A DNA stretch of 5,698 nt from Hadesarchaea archaeon DG-33 (lineage in GTDB: Archaea > Hadarchaeota > Hadarchaeia > Hadarchaeales > Hadarchaeaceae): positions 1-5,698 of the forward strand of contig LQHI01000060.1 of the NCBI GenBank assembly GCA_001515185.1, read 5' to 3'. Below the pieces are notes generated by a model that searched no databases, was not told the origin of the DNA, and saw only the letters and a program-made list of their open reading frames with translations. The position numbers and the translations under genes were made by a program. Within the stretch, counting starts at the first letter, position 1. Each line of letters starts with the position of its first letter. Shown piece after piece: positions 1 through 4,244 of the stretch.

Positions 1-747
1 GAATGCGGAATGATGCATACCCGTTTTGTTATCGAAGAGTACGGACCAAAAATTGGTGTATTGATGTCTAACGATGAGCACGGAGTCGATGAAGCGAGGG
101 GTATCAATGACGCTGTTGCGAAGTATGGCGGTGATCTAGTTTCTTTAGAATGGTATGAATATGGAGAAACTAATGTTATGCCGCAGTTGACTAAATTAAT
201 AGATCTCCAACCAACTACCATAATAATAGGACACCATCCCACCTATACTCATGATTTTGTTAAACAGGCGTATGACTTAGGAGCCATAGAAGAAGGTATA
301 CATGTTCACATACTTGGCGATCTTAACAAGGATCAAGTAACCCAGATTATTGGAGCGGAGAGAGCCGAAGCCGGAGAACTTACTGGTGAGATACCAAGTG
401 CGTATCCTTATTACTTAGAGGAGGGAGTACCCGAAGTAGTTGCGTTCGTGGAAAAAGTTGAACAAAGATTTGCTGTGGACGTAGGCGGTGGTCATCCGTG
501 TGGTTACATGGCTGTTAGAATATTAGCTAAGGCGATGGAAATCGCTGGTACAGCAACTGATAAAAGTACTTTAAGAGAAATGAAGATTGATGACATAGAA
601 GATGAACCATGGTTTAAGGTAAATCCACTCTCTGCGATAGATGATGAGGGACATATATACAATGAAATAGGTCAAGGTAGTAGTCAATATACTGCAGTCA
701 CATTTCAAGGAGGAGAGATAGTTCCCATTGGCCCCCTTGAAGCTTAA
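1..747 (+). CDS. ABC transporter substrate-binding protein, Leu/Ile/Val (Peripla_BP_6) type, C-terminal part
   Basis: The frame is open from base 1 (Glu-Cys-Gly-Met-Met...), so the gene starts upstream of the window. The Met codons at 10 and 13 lie inside the domain and are unlikely to be the start. The 248 visible residues follow the type I periplasmic-binding fold. A KIGVLMSNDEHG strand-turn is followed by a helix ending in YGGDLVSLEWYEYG, then a second alpha/beta unit (TTIIIGHHP), and near the end GYMAVRILAKAMEIAGTATDKSTLREM, the helix typical of branched-chain amino-acid-type binding proteins. Full-length relatives are usually about 380-430 residues, so roughly the N-terminal third is missing, including any signal peptide or lipobox. 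Family members capture amino acids, amides, urea or other small solutes outside the membrane and deliver them to an ABC permease. The ligand cannot be read here. Codons are more A/T-ended than in the downstream genes. No permease or ATPase gene follows, so any partners would lie upstream. Confidence 0.78.
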   Translation, partial: ECGMMHTRFVIEEYGPKIGVLMSNDEHGVDEARGINDAVAKYGGDLVSLEWYEYGETNVMPQLTKLIDLQPTTIIIGHHPTYTHDFVKQAYDLGAIEEGIHVHILGDLNKDQVTQIIGAERAEAGELTGEIPSAYPYYLEEGVPEVVAFVEKVEQRFAVDVGGGHPCGYMAVRILAKAMEIAGTATDKSTLREMKIDDIEDEPWFKVNPLSAIDDEGHIYNEIGQGSSQYTAVTFQGGEIVPIGPLEA

Positions 748-753
748 TTTTTT
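748..753 (+). terminator. T-run directly after the binding-protein stop
   Basis: Six T residues follow immediately after the TAA at 745-747, with further T-rich bases to about 767 and no hairpin. Archaeal RNA polymerase commonly terminates on such oligo-T tracts, and the next same-strand gene is over 200 bp away. This is inference from sequence only. Confidence 0.4.
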
Positions 754-899
754 ACTTCAATATTTTGGAAATAGTGTGTGTAAACCAAGGAATTTAAATA
801 TGACAAAAGGTTAAGCCGTAACGCCAAGATTACATAAAAGCTACCTATACGTAGACCACTGATTATTTGCTTCATCATCTTGCTAGTTTTAGAAAATGT
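754..899. other. AT-rich intergenic stretch, no gene recognised
   Basis: I find no convincing coding frame, tRNA-like cloverleaf or strong inverted repeat here. A minus-strand frame crossing it (744-1010) gives a composition unlike a protein and overlaps the upstream ORF end. A TATA-like TTTAAATA lies near 792-799, with no obvious start codon at the right distance. Confidence 0.4.
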
Positions 900-910
900 A
901 AATATAAATT
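900..910 (+). promoter_or_regulatory. TATA-like box upstream of the short cupin-tail ORF and kinase
   Basis: The AAATATAAATT-type core resembles an archaeal TATA box. Initiation about 25 bp downstream would fall near 930, giving a leader of roughly 30 nt before the ATG at 964. There is no clear BRE, so this is a candidate only. Confidence 0.35.
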
Positions 911-963
911 TACTCGGGACAAAACGTTTAAGAGCCACCTTAAGAAAATAGCGATAACATAAC

Positions 964-1104
964 ATGGGCAGAAAAAATATAACTGGGACGCAGTACGTAT
1001 GGAGGGGCAAAATAGTAAAGATGGGGGAAACCAGTTCGTTAGGGAGAAGGGGCTACGTGTTCACGGATCCAGAGATAAAACGCGTCACGAGGATAGCAGA
1101 ATGA
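964..1104 (+). pseudogene. 46-codon ORF ending in a lyxose-isomerase-like tail (probable cupin remnant)
   Basis: This short frame begins at ATG 964 (in-frame TAA at 955-957) and ends at TGA 1102-1104. Its last residues, VFTDPEIKRVT followed by RIAE, match the C-terminus of the intact cupin at 2248-2793 (VFTDPEIKRVT followed by KVVE). The match is visible in DNA too: 38 of the final 48 bases, stop included, are identical by my hand alignment. The first ~30 residues show no convincing cupin resemblance and none of the metal-binding region (two His, one Glu) is present, so the ORF cannot be a working isomerase. Its stop overlaps the kinase start in ATGA (1101-1104), the arrangement of translationally coupled operon genes. 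I infer that a full isomerase gene once stood here and only its end survives, perhaps kept because it positions the kinase ribosome site. A real small protein that borrowed this tail is possible but less likely. Confidence 0.5.
1089..1094 (+). promoter_or_regulatory. Shine-Dalgarno site for the kinase, inside the upstream ORF
   Basis: GAGGAT lies 6 nt before ATG 1101 and within the last codons of the preceding short ORF. Together with the ATGA overlap it supports ATG 1101 as the kinase start. The in-frame ATG at 999 would add 34 residues unlike any PfkB N-terminus. Confidence 0.6.
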
Positions 1105-2058
1105 GTCTCGATATCATATCCATCGGGGAGCTTCTCATAGACTTCATATCCACGGACGGAGGGGTTTCGTTCAGGAGGGCGGCCGGAGGAGCCCCGGCGA
1201 ACGTTGTAGTAGCCTGCTCACACTTGGGCCTGAGGTCCGGGTTCATAGGCAAGGTTGGAAACGACGAGTTCGGACAGTTCCTGAGGGACACCCTAAAGCA
1301 TGAAGGGGTCGACGTGAGCAAGGTTCGCCTCGATAGGAAGGTGGGCACGACACTCGCTTTCGTCTGGGTGGACAAGGACGGGGAGAGACGCTTTAAGTTC
1401 CGCAGGGGCGCCGATGCACTGCTGGAATTAGGCGAGGTAGATGATGATTACGTGAGGGGGTCCAGCACTGCTGGAATTAGGCGAGGTAGATGATGATTAC
1501 GTGAGGGGGTCCAGGGTCTTCCACTTCGGCAGCATCTCCCTGATATCCGAGCCCTCAAGAAGCGCGACTCTGAAGGCCGTTAAGGTGGCGAAGAAGAACA
1601 GCATCACGATCACATACGACCCTAATCTCAGGCTCAACCTCTGGAGGCGTAGGGAGATGGCGAGGCACTGGATGATGGCCGGACTCAGGAGGGCGAATGT
1701 GGTGAAGCTGAACGAGGAGGAGGTTAGGTTCATGTTCGGATCCAGCATCGAAGACGGGGCTGAGAAGCTACTGAGGTTCGCGGACAAGGTGTTCATCTCT
1801 CTCGGGGGGCGCGGGTGCTACTACGCCGACAAGGATTCAAGGGGGTACTCCAAGCCGTACAGGATCGGGGTCAGGGACACGACAGGGGCCGGGGACGGCT
1901 TCATGGGCGGCATTATATACGGGAACCTGAAAGGGTGGGGGGTGGAAAAAACGGCATCGTTCTCTAACGCGGTGGGGGCACTCACTGCTAGCAAGCTGGG
2001 CGGGATACCCTCCATGCCAGCCTTGGGCGAGGTGCTGCAGCTGATGCAGAAGAGATGA
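1101..2058 (+). pseudogene. PfkB-family sugar kinase (fructokinase/ribokinase-like), frameshifted by a 49-bp duplication
   Basis: PfkB kinases phosphorylate sugars such as fructose, ribose or 2-keto-3-deoxygluconate using ATP in the cytoplasm. Two adjacent frames encode the two halves: 1101-1493 (N-terminal, stop TGA at 1491-1493) and the open frame 1456-2058 (C-terminal, possible GTG start at 1501). Deleting one copy of the 49-bp repeat at 1416-1513 joins them into a 302-residue protein, a normal family length. In that restored numbering the N-terminal substrate region SIGELLIDF is at 7-15 and the family signature GGAPANVVVACSHLG at 29-43. YDPNLR is at 156-161, as in fructokinases, and the ATP-site/catalytic motif DTTGAGDGF is at 243-251 with the presumed catalytic Asp at 249. 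All key motifs are intact, so the break looks recent, or is an assembly error. As written, the first frame ends SSTAGIRRGR and carries no catalytic motif. Substrate is uncertain, with fructose or another ketose most likely given the isomerase context. Confidence 0.8.
1416..1513 (+). repeat. Perfect 49-bp direct tandem duplication
   Basis: Bases 1416-1464 are repeated exactly at 1465-1513, and one further matching base follows at 1465/1514. The unit encodes ALLELGEVDDDYVRG of the kinase. Because 49 is not a multiple of 3, the duplication shifts the frame by +1 and creates the stop at 1491. Zero mismatches imply a recent event. Confidence 0.95.
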
Positions 2059-2115
2059 TTGTCCGGCGATTTATTACATTACAATTAGCCTTCACTACAT
2101 CATTTACATAACGAA

Positions 2116-2121
2116 TTTTTT
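2116..2121 (+). terminator. T6 run downstream of the kinase
   Basis: TTTTTT lies about 58 nt after the kinase stop, in AT-rich convergent intergenic DNA. It fits an archaeal oligo-T terminator and has no hairpin. Confidence 0.4.
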
Positions 2122-2188
2122 GATTGCCGCGATTACCACAACACAGTTTATGATGGATATGATTAATTGCTACAAAATTCAAACCGAG

Positions 2189-2193
2189 AAAAA
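2189..2193 (-). terminator. T5 run downstream of the cupin gene
   Basis: On the minus strand TTTTT lies about 55 nt past the cupin stop, mirroring the T6 run of the opposing kinase. The 189-bp gap between the two stops otherwise shows no gene I can support. Confidence 0.35.
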
Positions 2194-2247
2194 CTAGAGA
2201 AGAATATGTGATAAATCTCCCAAAATTACATGGTTTACCGGCAAATT

Positions 2248-2793
2248 TCATTCTACTACTTTCGTGACCCTCTTTATTTCAGGATCCGTGAATACATCGG
2301 TCTCATCTATACTTGTGGACGAGAACTCTGATACAACTGCTCCCCCGGAACCAGCTTGGAACCAGTGGAGGGTGTCGGGTGGTATCGTATGCTGCTCCCC
2401 GGGTCCAAGCTCGGTCTCGTGAAATACCGTGTAATATTTCTCCCTCCCCTTTGGCGGCCTAGCGTGAGGGTTCTCGGTTCGCTTCCCTGGAATGTAGAGA
2501 TATACCCGCCCCCACCTACACCTGAAGGTCTCTTGCTTGCCCGGGCTCCCTCTTATCGGAGGGTGCCTGTGCTCGGGGCATGTCTGATGGGGGAATAAAA
2601 CCAGCTCTTTTGCGCAGTACCTTTCAGTGTTAATGTATACTACGAGTTCCAGCCCGGTGCGCTCAAGGTCCCCCAAGCCAAAGTCCGCGACCTCCATCCC
2701 CTCCTTCTCATCTGGGGTAATAACTACTCCAGCTTTGTCCAAGACCTCGGCTGCCTTGTCCCTTGCCTTTCTCCACTCCTCTCTCGTTATCAT
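2248..2793 (-). CDS. D-lyxose ketol-isomerase-like cupin
   Basis: This is a complete 181-residue cupin of the D-lyxose isomerase (YdaE-like) family, whose members interconvert D-lyxose and D-xylulose and often D-mannose and D-fructose using a bound divalent metal such as Mn2+. The metal ligands are visible: His75 and His77 in CPEHRHPP, Glu88 in KQETF, and His143 in TLHWF. The spacings of 2, 11 and 55 residues are those I recall for the Bacillus subtilis enzyme (69/71/82/137). An N-terminal helix (ITREEWRKARDKAAEVLDKA) precedes the beta-barrel, as in the family, and the C-terminal SEFSSTSIDETDVFTDPEI segment is also typical. The ATG at 2793 is preceded by a TATA-like box and no strong ribosome site, suggesting a short leader. 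It faces the PfkB kinase tail-to-tail, and its ketose product would be a natural kinase substrate. Another sugar specificity within this cupin family cannot be excluded. Confidence 0.82.
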   Translation of the reverse strand: MITREEWRKARDKAAEVLDKAGVVITPDEKEGMEVADFGLGDLERTGLELVVYINTERYCAKELVLFPHQTCPEHRHPPIRGSPGKQETFRCRWGRVYLYIPGKRTENPHARPPKGREKYYTVFHETELGPGEQHTIPPDTLHWFQAGSGGAVVSEFSSTSIDETDVFTDPEIKRVTKVVE

Positions 2794-2824
2794 GACCCAT
2801 GCCTGGTTGTTATTTCGGTGTTCC

Positions 2825-2833
2825 TTATTTTAA
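2825..2833 (-). promoter_or_regulatory. TATA-like box for the cupin gene
   Basis: On the minus strand TTAAAATAA is centred about 36 nt before the ATG at 2793. Initiation about 26 nt downstream would leave a leader of roughly 10 nt, consistent with near-leaderless archaeal mRNA. A perfect TTTATATA also exists farther upstream (2935-2928), so the promoter choice is uncertain. Confidence 0.4.
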
Positions 2834-3039
2834 GTGTTTAGTTCCTAAGGCTTTGTTGCACAAATACTTCCAAAAATCAAATGTTTTGCCTTTTATAAAC
2901 CTTTTCATCTACATTTATGTCACTTTCTATATAAATTCTGCACATAAATTCGAGCAGCTGCATAAATTTAGCAGATGTAAGAATGTTCTGCACAAAATAC
3001 TCTCGCATAAACATAAATTAATTCTTCTAACTTCTTGCG
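2834..3039. other. AT-rich intergenic stretch with iterated short motif
   Basis: I see no gene in this stretch apart from the possible tail of the HNH remnant frame. It contains several TATA-like stretches (2890-2898, 2928-2935) usable on either strand. A loosely repeated CTGCA(CA)TAAAT-like motif occurs near 2857, 2939, 2959, 2989 and 3005. Unrecognised regulatory sites or simple decay are both possible. Confidence 0.35.
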
Positions 3040-3270
3040 GTTGCCAGAGCATAGAAAAATTATAGACTAGTTGTAGTGATCGTGCTTTCTTTTCACGATT
3101 ACATTTTAAACACAGAACTTGACCGTTATCTACTGTCATTTTTCCTCCTTGACTCCAAGGTATCTTATGATCAGCCTCATAGTTATCCTAAAGTTCACAC
3201 AGCGATTCAAAAGATGGATAGAATCCTTAAGTTTAACAGCACAGCTTTGCAAAGCATCTTCAAAACTCAC
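2927..3270 (-). pseudogene. HNH endonuclease remnant (C-terminal half, frameshifted)
   Basis: On the minus strand, 3187 to about 3080 reads DNYEADHKIPWSQGGK followed by MTVDNGQVLCLKC and NREKKARS. This is the core of an HNH (McrA-like, ββα-metal) nuclease: the Asp-His of EADHKIPW, the Asn of VDNGQ, and the C-L-K-C knuckle with its following Asn. Such domains nick or cut DNA in restriction systems, mobile elements and homing proteins. The frame is blocked upstream by TAG (3188-3190), but a neighbouring frame open from GTG 3270 ends ...NRCVNFR at exactly this point. Adding one G at 3187-3188 would join them. No first CxxC knuckle is present in the upstream piece, so more than one lesion is likely. 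The frame runs on to a stop at 2927, but residues past KKARS resemble nothing and may be non-coding. It starts 8 nt after the htpX stop and is AT-rich, unlike htpX, which suggests a transferred, decaying gene. Confidence 0.62.
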
Positions 3271-3278
3271 TTATGTAA

Positions 3279-4142
3279 TTAAAATCGTCCAGTTTTGGCC
3301 ATCTCTTCGAGCCGTCGAATTCGCTCCTCGGTCGGCGGGTGGGTCGAGAAAAGTCCCCTCATGCTGACCTTTGCGAATGGGTTGACGATGAACATGTGGG
3401 AGGTTGATGGGTTGCCCTTCTGCATGGGCCTGTTCCTGACCGCCGATTGGAGGCTTCGCAAGGCGCTCGCCAACGCAAGTGGGTTACGCGAGATGCTGGC
3501 CCCATCGCGGTCCGCCCCATATTCGCGTCCACGGGATATCGAGAGTCTGACCAACATCGCGCAAAATGGTATCAAGATTATCGCCAAAATTGCCAAGATT
3601 CCCCCTCCCCCATCACGCCTACGTCCGCCACCCGCGAATATCGTAAACCACATCACATAGGTGATAACCGCCCCGATGATTGCCGCCATGGTGTTGATCA
3701 GCATGTCGCGGTTCTTCACGTGGCCAAGCTCGTGCCCTAGCACTCCTTCGAGTTCATCCTTGTTCAACAAACGCATTGCTCCCTGCGTCACCGCGACGAC
3801 CGAATGGGAGGGGTTGCGTCCAGTTGCGAACGCGTTTGGGGTATCCGTGGGGATGATTGCCACGCGGGGTTTCGGTAGACGTGCACTCGATGCTAGGCGT
3901 TCCACTGTGCGGTGCAACTCGGGCTCCTCTGCCTCGCTCACGATTTTGGCCTTATAGAGCCTCAGCACCCATCGGTCTGCGTACCAGTACATGCCGATGT
4001 TCAGTACCACGGCCATGATTAGGGCAAATGTGAATGTGAAAACTAGATTGACGCCGGTGAGGTATCCAGCCGCGAGACCCATCACTAGCAAAAGCCCCGT
4101 GAGCATACCCATCAGCAGTACAACCCGCGCGGTGCCGCCCAT
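3279..4142 (-). CDS. htpX: HtpX-type M48 membrane zinc metalloprotease
   Basis: This complete 287-residue protein matches HtpX homologues in length and order of motifs. HtpX degrades misfolded membrane proteins with its active site on the cytoplasmic side. Two N-terminal transmembrane segments lie at about 7-29 and 31-53. NAFATG is at 103-108, the zinc-binding HELGH at 137-141 (His137, His141, catalytic Glu138), and two further hydrophobic segments are at about 148-170 and 182-201, separated by a Gly/Arg/Asp-rich loop. SRGREYGAD at 203-211 supplies the third zinc ligand, Glu207. STHPPTEERIRRLE near 266-279 is the usual C-terminal signature. All catalytic residues are present, so it should be active. 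The ATG at 4142 gives the expected short N-terminus (MGGTARVV) before the first membrane segment. No strong ribosome site is seen. The beta-helix gene ends about 100 bp upstream on the same strand, with a TATA-like box between, so htpX is probably transcribed on its own. Confidence 0.93.
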   Translation of the reverse strand: MGGTARVVLLMGMLTGLLLVMGLAAGYLTGVNLVFTFTFALIMAVVLNIGMYWYADRWVLRLYKAKIVSEAEEPELHRTVERLASSARLPKPRVAIIPTDTPNAFATGRNPSHSVVAVTQGAMRLLNKDELEGVLGHELGHVKNRDMLINTMAAIIGAVITYVMWFTIFAGGGRRRDGGGGILAILAIILIPFCAMLVRLSISRGREYGADRDGASISRNPLALASALRSLQSAVRNRPMQKGNPSTSHMFIVNPFAKVSMRGLFSTHPPTEERIRRLEEMAKTGRF

Positions 4143-4188
4143 CTTATCGCCAGATTAATTTAATTTGTGTTTGATTAAAAGATTTTGG

Positions 4189-4197
4189 TTTTAAAAA
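4189..4197 (-). promoter_or_regulatory. TATA-like box for htpX
   Basis: On the minus strand TTTTTAAAA follows a purine-rich GAGGAG that could act as a BRE, about 50 nt before ATG 4142. Expected initiation is near 4167, giving a leader of about 25 nt. The same T5 run could also end the beta-helix transcript. A second weak candidate (TTTTAATC, 4180-4173) would give a shorter leader. Confidence 0.4.
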
Positions 4198-4244
4198 CTC
4201 CTCCTCGCATTTCAACCTCATCTTACTCTTTTACCCGAAATGTC

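Noticed and set aside
748..963. tRNA or small structured RNA
   Set aside because: No cloverleaf, GC-rich stem or paired arms could be drawn; only short imperfect palindromes such as CTACCTATACGTAG are present.
744..1010. Minus-strand 88-codon frame across the intergenic region
   Set aside because: It has no recognisable domain, lies in AT-rich non-coding DNA and overlaps the end of the binding-protein gene.
999..1100. N-terminal extension of the kinase from ATG 999
   Set aside because: The extra 34 residues are polar and unlike any PfkB start. They are the cupin-tail coding sequence read in the wrong frame. ATG 1101 has a GAGGAT site and ATGA coupling.
1988..2251. Minus-strand frame with clustered Cys/His (HHKLCCGNRGN) between kinase and cupin
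   Set aside because: It looked briefly like a zinc motif, but it overlaps the kinase 3' end, extends over the terminator zone and matches no family I know.
2356..2598. Plus-strand frame inside the cupin gene
   Set aside because: It is antisense to a gene with all catalytic residues and has a Pro/Arg-rich composition typical of a shadow frame.
3295..3957. Plus-strand frames opposite htpX
   Set aside because: They are shadows of a full-length, clearly conserved protease on the other strand.
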